A DNA stretch of 64,000 nt from Roseovarius salinarum (GTDB taxonomy: Bacteria; Pseudomonadota; Alphaproteobacteria; Rhodobacterales; Rhodobacteraceae). The DNA lies in the NCBI RefSeq assembly GCF_002834145.1, contig NZ_PHNT01000001.1:245323-309322 (forward strand). Direction: 5' to 3'. A model generated the notes under the pieces. The model saw only the letters and a program-made list of their open reading frames with translations, ran no database searches and was not told the origin of the DNA. Below, piece by piece: positions 1-9,890 of this stretch. How positions within the stretch are numbered: position 1 is the first letter of the stretch; each line of letters begins with the position of its first letter. The position numbers and the translations under genes were made by a program.

Positions 1-272
1 CGCCGGCGGCGCAGCCGTGTCCAGAACGGCTGCACGCCGACGATCGCGAGGCCCAGCGCGACGGGCACCAGCGTGTAGGGCCACAGCGTGATGTCCAGCT
101 CCACGCGTCGCAGCACGGAGAACTGGATGACGCCGATGGCGACGAGAATCAGGCCGAACACGAAAAAACCCTTGCGCTCGGGCGGGAACACGAGGCGCGT
201 GTCGGGCCGCCCCTGCCAGAGGATGCGCTCGCCCGGCTCGAGGATCTCGTCCCAGTCCTTCGCGTCGGTCAT
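1..272 (-). CDS. Small membrane protein with PH-like N-terminus (3' end cut by window edge)
   Basis: About 90 residues are visible; the gene runs off the left edge. It opens MTDAKDWDEILEPGERILWQGRPDTR, here split as MTDAKDWDEILEPG then ERILWQGRPDTR. The ExILWxGRP motif is typical of short bacterial membrane proteins that carry a bacterial PH-like (bPH2) domain behind two helices. Two hydrophobic segments follow (about residues 33-50 and 60-78), with basic residues (RRVE, RLRRR) after each. The ATG overlaps the stop of the upstream gene by four bases (ATGA), so it is translated with the pyrB run. The role is unknown; the family assignment rests on the ILWQGRP motif only. Confidence 0.7.
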   Translation of the reverse strand, partial: MTDAKDWDEILEPGERILWQGRPDTRLVFPPERKGFFVFGLILVAIGVIQFSVLRRVELDITLWPYTLVPVALGLAIVGVQPFWTRLRRR

Positions 273-709
273 CCCCGCCCCCCGGCCATGGCCCGTTCGA
301 TGGCGGCGCGCGTGGCGTCCCGGTCGGGCTGGTATTTCAGCAGGTGCTTGTCGCCGCCGCGGGTGACGACCTGCACCGCGCTGCCCAGCGTGCGGATCAT
401 CTCGATCTCGCCCAGCCGGATGGCCCGGCCCTGCGGCCCCAGAAGGCGCCGGTCGGTCAGGTCCCAGCGCACCTGCAACTCGTCGGAGGCGAGGTAGAAG
501 GCGCGCACCGCGATCGCCGCCAGTCCGCCCACGGCCCCCGTCCAGACATGCGGGTTGCCGATGGCCCAGAGGATGGCCATGCCCGCTGCCATGGCGAGCG
601 CGGCAAGCCACGCGTGATCGCGCCAGTAGGTCGCCCGGTCGGGGTGGAAGCTGGCGGTCACGCGTTCGCCGTCGGCCAGCGGGGTGGTGGGTGTCAGCGC
701 CTCGGTCAC
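269..709 (-). CDS. Membrane protein with PH-like domain, 146 aa
   Basis: Starts with GTG, which overlaps the stop of the preceding gene (GTGA). After about 30 polar residues come two hydrophobic helices (around 37-54 and 58-74), then a C-terminal soluble part with the pattern LQVRWDLTDRRLLG and IRLGEIEMIRTLG. That pattern, in which a strand is followed by the conserved TDRR and by hydrophobic strands, resembles the bPH2 domain of small membrane proteins. The downstream neighbour has the matching ILWQGRP N-terminus, so the two may be divergent copies or partners. The function is unknown; membrane location is the only firm inference. Confidence 0.7.
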   Translation of the reverse strand: MTEALTPTTPLADGERVTASFHPDRATYWRDHAWLAALAMAAGMAILWAIGNPHVWTGAVGGLAAIAVRAFYLASDELQVRWDLTDRRLLGPQGRAIRLGEIEMIRTLGSAVQVVTRGGDKHLLKYQPDRDATRAAIERAMAGGRG

Positions 710-1254
710 GCGGCCAGCCCCGCGACGACCAGCGCCAGCAGCAAAAGCACCGCCAGAGCCGCGAGGATGACGGGACGCCACCGGATGCGATGATCCCCGC
801 CGGCGCCCGGGCCGGATGGCGCCAAAGTGCCGCGCGCGCCACCGGCCGGCAGCGGTTCGAACTTCACGCGGTCGCCCTCTTCGAAGAAGGTGCCGACCAG
901 CCGCAGCGGCGCGCGCGGCGTCAGTGTTTGTGCCTGCCCGCCGAACGCGCGCGAGGGCAGCACCAGAACATGCCCGCGCAACGAGTCCAGGCGCGCCTTC
1001 ATGTCCGCCAGCTGGTTGTCGGGGATCCGGTGCCCCTCGGACAGATATGCCGACAGTCCCAGCCCGGCGAGGTCGTCCAGCGCGATCACCTCCACCTGAT
1101 CGGGGTCGAGGTGCGCCGAGCCGAGGGCGTCGCGCAGCGGCCATGCGTCGTCCTGCGGTTCGGCGAAGGCGGACACGTCCTCGGCCGGCAGGTCGATGGC
1201 AAAGACCCGCACCGTGCCGTGTTCGCCCGGCTTGACCTCGACCGTCTCGCTCAC
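706..1254 (-). CDS. Hypothetical protein with one C-terminal membrane anchor, 182 aa
   Basis: Starts with GTG overlapping the pyrB stop codon (GTGA), so expression is probably coupled to pyrB. The first 150 residues are soluble and acidic, with no motif I recognise. Residues about 159-180 form a single strongly hydrophobic helix ([20 protein letters not shown]) that ends the protein, which makes it a tail-anchored type. A link to pyrimidine synthesis is suggested only by position. Proteins like this next to pyrB are, as far as I know, uncharacterised. Confidence 0.65.
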   Translation of the reverse strand: MSETVEVKPGEHGTVRVFAIDLPAEDVSAFAEPQDDAWPLRDALGSAHLDPDQVEVIALDDLAGLGLSAYLSEGHRIPDNQLADMKARLDSLRGHVLVLPSRAFGGQAQTLTPRAPLRLVGTFFEEGDRVKFEPLPAGGARGTLAPSGPGAGGDHRIRWRPVILAALAVLLLLALVVAGLAA

Positions 1255-2201
1255 ACCATGACCCCCTCGGCGGGCGCGCGCAGGTTGCGCGCCAGAAGGT
1301 CCATCGCAGCCATGCGCACGGCCACGCCCATCTCGACCTGCTCCTGGATGACGCTGCGGTTGATGTCGTCGGCCAGTTCGCCGTCGATCTCAACGCCGCG
1401 GTTCATCGGGCCGGGGTGCATGACGATGGCCTCGGGCGCGGCGAAGGCCAGCTTCTCGGCGTCCAGCCCGTAGCGGAAGTAGTATTCGCGTTCGCTGGGG
1501 ATGAAGCCGCCGTCCATCCGCTCGCGCTGAAGGCGCAGCATCATCACCACGTCGGCCCCGCGCAGGCCCTCGGCCATGTCGTCGAAGACCTCGACGCCGA
1601 AGTCGCGGATGCCCGCCGGCATCAGCGTGGGCGGCCCGATCAGCCGGACGCGGTTTTCCATCTTGCCCAGAAGCAGGATGTTCGAACGTGCGACACGCGA
1701 ATGCGCGATGTCGCCGCAGATCGCGATGTTCAGGCGGTGCAGCCGTCCCTTGGCCCGGCGGATCGTCAGCGCGTCCAGAAGCGCCTGGGTGGGATGTTCG
1801 TGCCGGCCATCGCCGGCGTTGAGGACCGCGCAGTTGACCTTCTGCGCCAGCAGGTCCACCGCGCCCGAATGCGGGTGGCGGACCACCAGAAGGTCCGGGT
1901 GCATCGCGTTGAGCGTCATCGCCGTGTCGATCAGCGTCTCGCCCTTCTTCAGTGAACTGGCCTGCATCGCCATGTTCATCACGTCCGCCCCCAGCCGCTG
2001 GCCCGCGATCTCGAAGCTGGCCTGCGTGCGCGTGGAGGCCTCGAAGAACATGTTGATCTGCGTGAGCCCCTGGAGCGCCTCGGCATGCTTTTCCGGGCGC
2101 CGGTTGAGGTCGACGTACTGGTCGGCAAGGTCGAGGACCGTCGTGATCTCGGACGGGGCGAGAGGTTCGATCCCCAGAAGATGGGCGTGGGAAAAACTCA
2201 T
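1251..2201 (-). CDS. pyrB: Aspartate carbamoyltransferase catalytic subunit
   Basis: Condenses carbamoyl phosphate with aspartate to N-carbamoyl-aspartate, the committed step of pyrimidine synthesis, in the cytoplasm. The family signatures are in place: STRT at 56-59 (carbamoyl phosphate site), SSLKKGE at 82-88, VRHPHSGA at 107-114, HPTQALLD at 136-143 and HPGPMNRG at 262-269. The length of 316 residues is normal. I chose the ATG at 2201 because GGAGG lies five bases upstream and homologues begin here; an in-frame GTG at 2222 would add seven residues. No regulatory subunit gene (pyrI) is nearby, as usual in alphaproteobacteria. Three small membrane-protein genes follow with 4-base overlaps; pyrC is not visible before the window ends. 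Confidence 0.97.
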   Translation of the reverse strand: MSFSHAHLLGIEPLAPSEITTVLDLADQYVDLNRRPEKHAEALQGLTQINMFFEASTRTQASFEIAGQRLGADVMNMAMQASSLKKGETLIDTAMTLNAMHPDLLVVRHPHSGAVDLLAQKVNCAVLNAGDGRHEHPTQALLDALTIRRAKGRLHRLNIAICGDIAHSRVARSNILLLGKMENRVRLIGPPTLMPAGIRDFGVEVFDDMAEGLRGADVVMMLRLQRERMDGGFIPSEREYYFRYGLDAEKLAFAAPEAIVMHPGPMNRGVEIDGELADDINRSVIQEQVEMGVAVRMAAMDLLARNLRAPAEGVMV

Positions 2202-2279
2202 CCGGGCCTCCGATCCGCTCACCGCCGCTTATAGGAAGCGTGGCGGCCCGGGGCAAGCGGTCGTGCGCCCGCAGGCCGC

Positions 2280-4589
2280 TCAGGTGAAGCGGTTGTCGCG
2301 GGGGAAGCCGCGCGGGGCCATCCGGCCCGCGGTGGCGCGCTTGCCCAGCCACTCGGTCAGGTCCGTCTCGGTGCGCGTGCGCCCGGCCGGGTCCTTCCAA
2401 GACAACCCCTCCGCCAGATCGAAGGTGGTCACGTCCGACAGCCCGCCGTCCTTGTAGCGTTGCAGCCGCACGCCCTTGCCGCGGGCCATCTCGGGCAGTT
2501 CGTCGACGGGGAACACCAGCACCTTTCGGTTCTCGCCCACCACGGCGACGTGATCGCCCGTCACCGGCTTGCATATCTTCGCGCGCGCGTCGCCCTTGAG
2601 GTTGAGCACCTGCTTGCCTGCCCGCTTCTGCGCCACGACCTCGTCCTCGGAAACCAGGAAGCCGTCGCCTGCGTCCGATGCCACCAGCAGCTTGCGGCCC
2701 GGGCGGTGGATGAAAAGCTCGACGATCTCCGCCTCGTTGGGCAGGTCCGTCAGAAGGCGCAGCGGCTCGCCCATGCCGCGCCCGCCCGGCAGGTTGGCGG
2801 CGGGAACGGTGTGGAAACGCCCCGTCGACGCGAAGACCAGCAGCCGATCCGTCGTCTCGGCGTGGAACATGAAACGCGGGCCGTCGCCGTCCTTGAACTT
2901 GAGCTGGCGGTTGAGGTCGATGTGCCCCGTCATCGCCCGGATCCACCCCATCCGCGAGCACACCACGGTGATCGGTTCGCGGTCTATCATGGCCTCCAGC
3001 GGGACATCCTCGGCTTCCACGGCCTCGGCGAAGCGGGTGCGCCGCGCACCACCCGGATCGTCCTTGCCGAAGGTCTTGCGGACCTCCCTGAGCTGTTCGG
3101 CCACGCGGCGCCACTGCAGGTCCTCGCTGTCCAGCAGGTCCTCGAGGTTCGCGCGCTCCGCCATCAGGTCGTCGCGTTCCTTGATGAGCGCCATTTCCTC
3201 CAGCCGGCGCAGGCTGCGCAGGCGCATGTTGAGGATGGCGTCCGCCTGCACCTCGCTAAGGCCGTCGCCGCCCTCGGCCGGCGGCGGGGACACGTAATCG
3301 TCTTCCGAGGTGGCACGGGTGAAATCGCGCCCCCAGTCCTCGCGCATGAGCGCGGCCTTCGGCGCGTCGTCGTAGCGGATGATGTCGATGACGCGGTCGA
3401 GGTTCAGGAAGGCCACGATCAGCCCTTCCAGCACCTCGAGACGATGGTCGATCTTCTCGACCCGGTGGCGCGCGCGGCGGATCAGCACCTCGCGTCGGAA
3501 ATCGAGGAAGGCGCGCAGAACCTGCTTGAGGGAACAGACCCTCGGCGTGACGCCGTCGATCAGCACGTTCATGTTCAGCGGGAACCGGACCTCCAGGTCG
3601 CTGTTGCGGAACAGCATTCCCATCATCACGTCCGGGTCCACGTTGCGCGACCGCGGCTCCAGCACCAGCCGGATGTCGTCGGCGCTTTCGTCGCGCACGT
3701 CGGCAAGCACGGGCACCTTCTTGGTCTGGATCAGTTCCGCGATCTTCTCGATCAACTTGGATTTCTGCACCTGGTACGGGATCTCGGTGACCACGACCTG
3801 CCACTGGCCGCGCGGCAGCTCCTCGCGCTCCCACTGCGCGCGCAGCCGGAAACTGCCGCGGCCTGTGCGGTAGGCCTGGGCGATCGTCTCGGCCGGCTCG
3901 ACGATCACGCCGCCGGTCGGGAAATCCGGGCCGGGTATGTGGTTCAGCAGCGTGTCGTCGCGCGCGTCCGGCGTCTTGATCAGGTGCAGACAGGCATCCA
4001 CCAGTTCGACGATGTTGTGCGGCGGGATGTTCGTGGCCATGCCAACCGCAATGCCGCTGGCGCCGTTGGCCAGAAGGTTCGGGAAGCGGGCAGGCAGAAC
4101 CACCGGTTCGGTCAGCGTGCCGTCGTAGTTGGGCCGGAAATCGACGGCGTTTTCGTCCAGCCCTTCCAGCATGGCCTCTGCGACCGCCGTCATCCGCGCC
4201 TCGGTGTAGCGGCTGGCGGCGGGGTTGTCGCCGTCGATGTTGCCGAAGTTGCCCTGACCGTCGACCAGCGGGTAGCGCACCGCGAAATCCTGCGCCAGCC
4301 GCGCCATCGCGTCGTAGATCGCCGCGTCCCCGTGGGGGTGGTAGTTGCCCATCACGTCGCCGGAGATCTTGGCCGACTTGCGGAACCCGCCGGTGGACGC
4401 GAGGCGCAGCTCGCGCATCGCGTACAGGATGCGACGGTGCACGGGCTTGAGCCCGTCGCGCGCGTCCGGCAGCGCCCGGTGCATGATGGTGGACAGGGCA
4501 TAGGTCAGGTACCGCTCGCCGATCGCGCGGCGCAGCGGTTCGGCCGTCGGCGCGGGCAGGTCGCCGTTTTCGTCCAGCAGGTCGGTCAT
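2280..4589 (-). CDS. parC: DNA topoisomerase IV subunit A
   Basis: Forms the DNA-breaking subunit of the ParC2E2 type II topoisomerase, which decatenates replicated chromosomes. The 769-residue product starts [12 protein letters not shown], has the winged-helix and tower region with the active tyrosine at Y128 ([10 protein letters not shown]), and the ParC-type [13 protein letters not shown] segment at 83-95. The C-terminal part carries the six-bladed DNA-wrapping domain and lacks the GyrA-box typical of GyrA, which with its length supports ParC. The ATG at 4589 is preceded by a short noncoding stretch that separates it from a divergent gene. The next gene on this strand, pyrB, begins 78 bases further on. 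Quinolone-region residues are not obviously altered. Confidence 0.95.
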   Translation of the reverse strand: MTDLLDENGDLPAPTAEPLRRAIGERYLTYALSTIMHRALPDARDGLKPVHRRILYAMRELRLASTGGFRKSAKISGDVMGNYHPHGDAAIYDAMARLAQDFAVRYPLVDGQGNFGNIDGDNPAASRYTEARMTAVAEAMLEGLDENAVDFRPNYDGTLTEPVVLPARFPNLLANGASGIAVGMATNIPPHNIVELVDACLHLIKTPDARDDTLLNHIPGPDFPTGGVIVEPAETIAQAYRTGRGSFRLRAQWEREELPRGQWQVVVTEIPYQVQKSKLIEKIAELIQTKKVPVLADVRDESADDIRLVLEPRSRNVDPDVMMGMLFRNSDLEVRFPLNMNVLIDGVTPRVCSLKQVLRAFLDFRREVLIRRARHRVEKIDHRLEVLEGLIVAFLNLDRVIDIIRYDDAPKAALMREDWGRDFTRATSEDDYVSPPPAEGGDGLSEVQADAILNMRLRSLRRLEEMALIKERDDLMAERANLEDLLDSEDLQWRRVAEQLREVRKTFGKDDPGGARRTRFAEAVEAEDVPLEAMIDREPITVVCSRMGWIRAMTGHIDLNRQLKFKDGDGPRFMFHAETTDRLLVFASTGRFHTVPAANLPGGRGMGEPLRLLTDLPNEAEIVELFIHRPGRKLLVASDAGDGFLVSEDEVVAQKRAGKQVLNLKGDARAKICKPVTGDHVAVVGENRKVLVFPVDELPEMARGKGVRLQRYKDGGLSDVTTFDLAEGLSWKDPAGRTRTETDLTEWLGKRATAGRMAPRGFPRDNRFT

Positions 4590-4724
4590 GGCCGGGTGAT
4601 AGCGACGGCGTGGGGGCAGGACAAGCACATTGACCGGGCCTGTCCCCGTTCCCCCTGAACTGGCCGCACGAATCGTGTAGGCTCCGGTTTCTTGCCGCGA
4701 CGGCGGCGCTGGGGGAGACGCGGG

Positions 4725-5255
4725 ATGTGGCGCTTCATCGTGGTGGTTTTCGGCTTCCTGGCGCTGGCGTTCTATGAACTCAGCGGCGGGGCGGATTATG
4801 CCCCGCGGCCCAATTCCCTTCAGGTCCGCGCGGAGATCGGCAATGTCCGGCCGCAGGCGCGCCCCGGAAGCACACGGCCAAACAGCGCCGGCGGCGATAT
4901 GCCCGATGCGCCCGCGAAGGCGGCTGGCACCGATGGAAAGCCCACACGTGTCTCTGTTTCCCTTGACTCGTCCGACGACGCGCCCGGGGGCGGGGCGGAG
5001 GCATCCACCGGGCCGCCGGATATCCCTGCCGATGCCGAGATTCGGCGGGTCAGCGACATGTCCACAAACCTGCGTGACGGTCCTGGCATCCTTTTCCCGC
5101 GGATCGCCGTGGTCGCGCCGGGCTCGGAAGTGGCGGTGATGGACGATCCGGGCGGCGACTGGCTGCGGCTGCAGGTGCTTGCGACGGGCCGTGTGGGCTG
5201 GGTGCCGCGCTGGACGCTTAAGGTGCCGGCAACGGCGACGGAGCCGCCGAACTGA
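4725..5255 (+). CDS. SH3 domain-containing membrane-anchored or secreted protein, 176 aa
   Basis: An N-terminal hydrophobic helix (MWRFIVVVFGFLALAFY) acts as a signal anchor. A low-complexity linker of about 80 residues rich in Pro, Ala and Gly follows, then a bacterial SH3 domain from about residue 115 (MSTNLRDGPG, GSEVAVMDDPGGDWLRLQV, VGWVPRWTL). The NLRxGPG and GWxxxWxL patterns are diagnostic for SH3b domains, which usually bind peptidoglycan or mediate periplasmic contacts. I chose ATG 4725 because GGGGGAG lies eight bases before it; a TTG at 4692 would prepend basic residues. It is divergent from parC. The specific role is unknown. Confidence 0.85.
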   Translation: MWRFIVVVFGFLALAFYELSGGADYAPRPNSLQVRAEIGNVRPQARPGSTRPNSAGGDMPDAPAKAAGTDGKPTRVSVSLDSSDDAPGGGAEASTGPPDIPADAEIRRVSDMSTNLRDGPGILFPRIAVVAPGSEVAVMDDPGGDWLRLQVLATGRVGWVPRWTLKVPATATEPPN

Positions 5256-5290
5256 TTGCATCGCGACCCGGCCCGCGCCATAGGTCGGTC

Positions 5291-6121
5291 ATGACCAAAC
5301 CCGCGATCCTCATCACCGGGTGTTCCTCCGGTATCGGGCTCGACGCGGCCCACAGGCTGCGCGCCCAGGGCTGGCGTGTCTTTGCAAGCTGCCGCAAGTC
5401 ACGCGATTGCGACCGCCTGCGCGCGCAGGGCTTCGAAAGCCCGCGCCTGGACTACGCCGACGAGGACAGCATCGCCGAGGCGGTCGATCAGGTCCTGTCC
5501 GCGACCGGCGGACGGCTGGACGCGCTGTTCAACAATGGCGCCTTTGCCTGCCCGGGCCTTGCCGAGGATGTTCCGCGCGGTGCCCTGCGCGAGGTGTTCG
5601 AGGCCAACCTGTTCGGCTGGCATGACCTCACCCGTCGGGTGATCCCGGCGATGCGGGCGCAGGGGCACGGGCGCATCGTGCAGTGTTCGTCCGTGCTCGG
5701 GCTCGTGGCGATCGGTTGGCGCGGCGCCTATGTCAGCACCAAGTTCGCGCTGGAGGGTCTGACCGATGCGCTGCGTATCGAGATGCGCGGCACCGGGATT
5801 CACGTCGTGCTGATCGAGCCGGGGCCGGTGACCTCGAAGATCCGGCAGAACGCCATCCCGCAATTCGAGCGCTGGATCGACTGGCAAGCCTCGGCCCGTG
5901 CCGACGATTACCGCGAAAGGCTGATCCCGCGCCTTTACGCCGATTACACCCCCGACCGGTTCGAACTGCCGCCCGCGGCGGTTTCGCGCAAGCTGATCCG
6001 CGCGCTGGAGAGCCGCCGGCCAAGGGCGCGCTACTATGTCACCACGCCGACCTACCTGATGGGGACGCTGCGGCGCATCCTGCCGACGCGCGCGCTGGAT
6101 TGGGTTATCTCGAAGGGCTGA
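5291..6121 (+). CDS. Short-chain dehydrogenase/reductase (SDR family oxidoreductase)
   Basis: An NAD(P)-dependent oxidoreductase of the classical SDR fold. The cofactor motif TGCSSGIG lies at 9-16, an NNGA variant of the NNAG motif at 81-84, catalytic S133/S134, and the YxxxK pair at Y147 and K151. The extended C-terminal part (about residues 190-276) has the length and pattern of the retinol-dehydrogenase or 17-beta-hydroxysteroid-dehydrogenase-like subgroup, but the substrate cannot be read from sequence. The ATG follows the preceding gene by 35 bases, with no strong ribosome-binding site. Downstream genes are unrelated to it. Confidence 0.9.
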   Translation: MTKPAILITGCSSGIGLDAAHRLRAQGWRVFASCRKSRDCDRLRAQGFESPRLDYADEDSIAEAVDQVLSATGGRLDALFNNGAFACPGLAEDVPRGALREVFEANLFGWHDLTRRVIPAMRAQGHGRIVQCSSVLGLVAIGWRGAYVSTKFALEGLTDALRIEMRGTGIHVVLIEPGPVTSKIRQNAIPQFERWIDWQASARADDYRERLIPRLYADYTPDRFELPPAAVSRKLIRALESRRPRARYYVTTPTYLMGTLRRILPTRALDWVISKG

Positions 6122-6201
6122 TTTGTCAGAAATCGCTTTCGCTTTTCGCGGTCGGCCCGCTACATGAGCGGAAGACACGTAACGCAGACACGGGAAGGCG
6201 C

Positions 6202-6411
6202 ATGGCAGACGATCCTCTTTTCATCATCGTGGTGGTCGCCTGCGGTGCCGTTGCGGCCATCCTGATCTTCGGTATCGGGACGTTCGGCCGCGGCGGTGAA
6301 TTCAACCGCAAGCATGCCAACAAGATCATGCGCTGGCGCATCGGCGCGCAGTTCGTCGCCGTTCTGCTGATCCTGCTTTTCGTCTACATCCGCAGGCAAG
6401 GGGGGCAATGA
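6202..6411 (+). CDS. Twin-transmembrane helix small protein (HIG1 domain type)
   Basis: A 69-residue protein with two helices (about 6-24 and 48-63) joined by a short basic loop containing NKIMRWRIGAQ, the signature of the HIG1 (hypoxia-induced gene 1) domain family. In mitochondria relatives associate with respiratory supercomplexes; in alphaproteobacteria they are associated with cytochrome oxidase, so a respiratory-chain role is a reasonable guess. GGAAGG lies four bases before the ATG. The stop is separated by one base from the adenosyltransferase start, so the two are probably co-transcribed. Confidence 0.85.
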   Translation: MADDPLFIIVVVACGAVAAILIFGIGTFGRGGEFNRKHANKIMRWRIGAQFVAVLLILLFVYIRRQGGQ

Positions 6412-6412
6412 C

Positions 6413-6985
6413 ATGGTTGTGCTCAACAAGATCTATACCAAGACCGGCGATGCCGGTGAAACCGCGCTGGGCAACGGTGCGCGCGTGGCCAAGCATGCGC
6501 TGCGGGTGGAAGCCTACGGCACGGTCGACGAGGTCAACGCCACCGTGGGGCTGGCCCGGCTGCAAGCCACCGGCGAGACGGACGCGGCGCTCGCGCGCAT
6601 CCAGAACGACCTGTTCGACCTCGGGGCCGACCTGTGCCGCCCCGATCTGGCCAGCGACGCCGAAGCCGAGTACACCCCGCTGCGTGTCAGCGACGGCCAG
6701 GTCGCGCGGCTGGAATCCGAGATCGACGGGATGAACGCGGTGCTCGAGCCACTGCGCAGTTTCATCCTTCCCGGTGGCAGCGCGCTGGCGGCGCATCTGC
6801 ACATGTGCCGCACCGTCGCCCGGCGGGCGGAACGCCTGACCGTCGAGCTGGCCACCACGGAAGAGGTGAACCCGGCCGCGGTGACCTACCTCAACCGGCT
6901 GTCCGACTGGTTCTTCGTGGCCGGTCGTGTCAGCAACGACAACGGCAACGACGACGTGCTCTGGACTCCCGGGGCCAACCGATAG
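6413..6985 (+). CDS. pduO: Cob(I)yrinic acid a,c-diamide adenosyltransferase (PduO type)
   Basis: Transfers the adenosyl group of ATP to cob(I)alamin or a corrinoid precursor to make the coenzyme form of vitamin B12. PduO-family markers are visible: the ATP-binding N-terminus TKTGDAGET at 9-17, FILPGGS at 117-123, CRTVARRAER at 132-141 and NRLSD at 161-165. The length of 190 residues is usual. A second piece of B12 metabolism, the cobalamin ring cluster, lies 33 kb away. It begins one base after the HIG1-type gene and is followed by 150 bases of noncoding DNA before etfB. Confidence 0.92.
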   Translation: MVVLNKIYTKTGDAGETALGNGARVAKHALRVEAYGTVDEVNATVGLARLQATGETDAALARIQNDLFDLGADLCRPDLASDAEAEYTPLRVSDGQVARLESEIDGMNAVLEPLRSFILPGGSALAAHLHMCRTVARRAERLTVELATTEEVNPAAVTYLNRLSDWFFVAGRVSNDNGNDDVLWTPGANR

Positions 6986-7136
6986 CCCGCGAGAGGCAAT
7001 CTTTCCGACGCGACGTCGCCGGGCGCAAAGGTGACGATTTTGCCCTGTTGCGCCCCAGACGAAGGCGATATGAACGCGCAAGAGAGTTCGGGAGAGTCGG
7101 TGTCGGCTCTTCGCCAATTCAAGGGAGACCATGCAA

Positions 7137-7895
7137 ATGAAGGTGCTTGTGCCTGTCAAACGCGTGATCGACTACAACGTGAAGGTCCGCGTTAAGGCGG
7201 ATGGCAGCGGTGTCGATCTGGCCAACGTGAAGATGTCGATGAACCCCTTCGACGAGATCGCCGTCGAGGAGGCCATCCGCCTGAAGGAGGCCGGCAAGGC
7301 CGAAGAGGTCGTCGCCGTCTCGATCGGCGTGAAACAGGCGCAGGAAACGCTGCGCACGGCCCTGGCGATGGGCGCCGACCGTGCGATCCTGGTCACCGCG
7401 GCCGATGACGTGCATACCGACATCGAACCGCTGTCGGTTGCGCAGATCCTGGCCAAGGTTGTCGAGGAAGAGGAGCCCGGCCTCGTGCTGTGCGGCAAGC
7501 AGGCCATCGACAACGACATGAACGCCACCGGGCAGATGCTGGGCGCGCTGCTGGGGTGGAGCCAGGCGATGTATGCCAACAACATCGACATCGAGGGCGA
7601 CCACGCCGTCGTCACCCGCGAAGTCGATGGCGGCCTGCAGACCATCAAGGTGAAGATGCCGGCGATCGTGTCCACCGACCTGCGTCTCAACGAGCCGCGC
7701 TATGCCTCTTTGCCCAACATCATGAAGGCGAAGAAGAAGCCGCTGGACGAGAAGACGGCCGAGGACTACGGAGTCGACGTCACCCCGCGGCTGGAGGTCC
7801 TCAAGACCGAGGAGCCGCCGGCGCGCAAGGCGGGCGAGATCGTGGGCTCGATCGATGAACTTGTCGAGAAACTCAAGGAAGCGGGGGCTGTGTGA
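7137..7895 (+). CDS. etfB: Electron transfer flavoprotein, beta subunit
   Basis: With EtfA it forms the soluble FAD/AMP-containing electron carrier that accepts electrons from acyl-CoA dehydrogenases and passes them to ETF-ubiquinone oxidoreductase (encoded at 20.0-21.7 kb). The sequence starts [17 protein letters not shown] and contains the EtfB signature region around residues 50-75 and 115-135 ([17 protein letters not shown]). The length of 252 residues is standard. I chose the ATG at 7137 on family alignment and because AAGGGAG is nine bases upstream; an ATG two codons earlier sits too near that site. It overlaps the etfA start (TGATG). Confidence 0.96.
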   Translation: MKVLVPVKRVIDYNVKVRVKADGSGVDLANVKMSMNPFDEIAVEEAIRLKEAGKAEEVVAVSIGVKQAQETLRTALAMGADRAILVTAADDVHTDIEPLSVAQILAKVVEEEEPGLVLCGKQAIDNDMNATGQMLGALLGWSQAMYANNIDIEGDHAVVTREVDGGLQTIKVKMPAIVSTDLRLNEPRYASLPNIMKAKKKPLDEKTAEDYGVDVTPRLEVLKTEEPPARKAGEIVGSIDELVEKLKEAGAV

Positions 7896-8821
7896 TGGCT
7901 GTTCTTCTTCTTGCAGAAGTCAATGACGGCGAACTGTCGTGGGATGCCACCGCCAAGGCCGTGGCCGCGGCGAAGGAACTGGGCGATGTGACCGTGCTGT
8001 GTGCCGGCGCGACCTGTTCTGCCGCCGCCGAAGAGGCCGCGAAGATCGAGGGCGTGGCCAAGGTGCTCTGCGCCGAGCACGACCTTTACGGTCACCGCCT
8101 GGCCGAGCCGGTGGCGCGCCTGATCGCGGACCTGGCTGCCGACTATGACCACGTTGTCGCACCGGCCACCACCGACGCCAAGAACATCCTGCCGCGCGTG
8201 GCCGCGTTGCTGGACGTGATGGTGATAACGGATGTCTCGGGTGTCGTGGATGCCGACACCTTCGAACGGCCGATCTACGCCGGCAACGCGGTGCAGACCG
8301 TCAAGTCGCGCGATGCCAAGAAGGTGGTCTCGATCCGCACGGCCAATTTCGACGCGGTGGGCGAACAGTCCGCGGCCTCGGTCGAGACCGTCGACGCCGC
8401 CGCCGACCCGGGCCTGAGCGAATGGGTCGAGGACAAGGTCGCCGAGTCCGACCGCCCCGAGCTGACGTCGGCCGGGGTCGTGGTTTCGGGCGGCCGTGGC
8501 GTGGGCTCGGAAGAGGACTTCCAGCTCATCGAGAAACTGGCGGACAAGCTGGGCGCGGCCGTCGGTGCGTCGCGCGCCGCGGTCGACTCGGGATTTGCTC
8601 CCAACGACTGGCAGGTGGGCCAGACCGGCAAGGTGGTGGCACCCGACCTCTACGTTGCGGTGGGCATCTCGGGGGCCATTCAGCACCTGGCGGGAATGAA
8701 GGACTCCAAGGTCATCGTCGCCATCAACAAGGACGAGGAGGCACCGATCTTTCAGGTCGCCGACTACGGCCTTGTCGCCGACCTGTTCGAGGCGGTCCCG
8801 GAGATGACCGAGAAGCTCTGA
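7895..8821 (+). CDS. etfA: Electron transfer flavoprotein, alpha subunit
   Basis: FAD-binding subunit of the ETF heterodimer. The C-terminal FAD domain shows the family signature around residues 245-275 ([17 protein letters not shown] and [15 protein letters not shown]). The N-terminal domain starts [21 protein letters not shown]. The length is 308 residues, as expected. The ATG overlaps the etfB stop, so the two subunits are translationally coupled. A strong hairpin 38 bases after the stop probably ends the operon. Electrons from the acyl-CoA dehydrogenase at 29.8 kb would pass through this carrier. Confidence 0.96.
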   Translation: MAVLLLAEVNDGELSWDATAKAVAAAKELGDVTVLCAGATCSAAAEEAAKIEGVAKVLCAEHDLYGHRLAEPVARLIADLAADYDHVVAPATTDAKNILPRVAALLDVMVITDVSGVVDADTFERPIYAGNAVQTVKSRDAKKVVSIRTANFDAVGEQSAASVETVDAAADPGLSEWVEDKVAESDRPELTSAGVVVSGGRGVGSEEDFQLIEKLADKLGAAVGASRAAVDSGFAPNDWQVGQTGKVVAPDLYVAVGISGAIQHLAGMKDSKVIVAINKDEEAPIFQVADYGLVADLFEAVPEMTEKL

Positions 8822-8858
8822 CGCCGCGGCGTGTCGCGGCACATCTTGCACGGATTGG

Positions 8859-8885
8859 AAAGGCCTGCCGTCCGGCGGGCCTTTT
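8859..8885 (+). terminator. Rho-independent terminator between convergent etfA and DUF6473 genes
   Basis: An 11-base stem (8859-8869 with 8874-8884, one G-T pair) closes a four-base loop and runs into a short T stretch. The mirror strand has a TTT run too, so it may act in both directions: it lies just past etfA and abuts the stop codon of the convergent gene. Confidence 0.75.
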
Positions 8886-9742
8886 CACGTTCGCCCGGCC
8901 AGCTCCGAGACGACGGGTGCCAGCGCCACGGCCGTTTCCCGGTGAACGGCCGGGCCGGGAAGGCGCGCGGCGATCGGCGCCTCGACCGGCCCGAAAACCA
9001 TGCCGCGTGTGCCGTCGGCGCGGGCTGGTTCGCTCGGGCAGACCGTGACGACCGAGGCCGCCTTCTCGCGTAGCGTTTCGACCATCTCGGCCGTGACGAA
9101 CGCCGGCGCCGCCCCGGCCTCGGCGGGGCCGCTGCCCGGATCTGACGCCGGCCCCGGCCGGGTCTGCATCCAGAGCAGGACCGTCGGCACGCCGATCCGT
9201 TCGATCAGTTGTTTCATGCGCACCACCCAGGCGGTTTCGAGTTCGTCGCGCACCATGCGGAACCGTTCCGGGGAGGTCGCTTGAAGCCGTGCCAGGAGAT
9301 GACCAGTGAAGTGGACCTCGGTGAAATCGACGTCCCGGAACACCGTCTGCAGCAGGTCCGAGGCTTCGACGAAACGATCGTTGCGCCGGGGATGCACCGT
9401 GTAGAACCGGTTCGAAAGGTTCGTGGCCGGCGGCAGTTGCAGCACCGCCAGCCGCGCGCCGCCCGCAGCGCCGATGAGCTCCGAATCGTTGAGGAAGACG
9501 TCGGGGCCGGCCTGCGCGCAGCCGAAATTCACGCATTTCACGCCCGTGGCCTCTTCCACCAGGGCGGGAAAGGGACGCGCCACGAAGCGGCCGTAAGTTT
9601 CGATTCCCCCGAGAAATGCGGCGTAGCATCCGTCCAGCCGGCGGCGCGGCCCGCGGAACAACAGCCGGGACTTGCCGTACCGGCACGGCAGATAGTCGAG
9701 GGACGCCCCCGAAAGACGCTCGTAAGCCATTTCACCCACCAT
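8885..9742 (-). CDS. DUF6473 family protein, 285 aa
   Basis: Matches the pattern of a Rhodobacteraceae-specific family (DUF6473): a start like MAYERLSGASLDY followed by PCRYGKSRLLFRGPRRRLDG and FLGGIETYGRF. The FLGGxETYG segment resembles the first block of SGNH-type hydrolases, and a later PTVLLWMQTRPGP strand fits the fold, but catalytic residues are not clear. The function is unknown. I kept the ATG at 9742 (GGTGA seven bases upstream); an ATG at 9730 would give the commoner MAYE start. It converges on etfA. Confidence 0.75.
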   Translation of the reverse strand: MVGEMAYERLSGASLDYLPCRYGKSRLLFRGPRRRLDGCYAAFLGGIETYGRFVARPFPALVEEATGVKCVNFGCAQAGPDVFLNDSELIGAAGGARLAVLQLPPATNLSNRFYTVHPRRNDRFVEASDLLQTVFRDVDFTEVHFTGHLLARLQATSPERFRMVRDELETAWVVRMKQLIERIGVPTVLLWMQTRPGPASDPGSGPAEAGAAPAFVTAEMVETLREKAASVVTVCPSEPARADGTRGMVFGPVEAPIAARLPGPAVHRETAVALAPVVSELAGRT

Positions 9743-9890
9743 GAATTATTCACCCGTCGCCGAGAGTCGGGGCGCGGCGTTGCCAAAGCCCTAAAGCGTC
9801 AATTCGTTTCGATCTTTAAGCGGCGCGCCCCCTTGCGGCCCGGCGGGCGGCGGGCCTATGGTTGCCGCGCACAACGACGGGGGCAGGCGC

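Noticed and set aside
2460..4658. A 732-codon open frame on the plus strand opposite parC
   Set aside because: High G+C leaves antisense frames open; its translation is rich in His, Arg, Gln and Asp with no family match, and parC on the other strand is clear.
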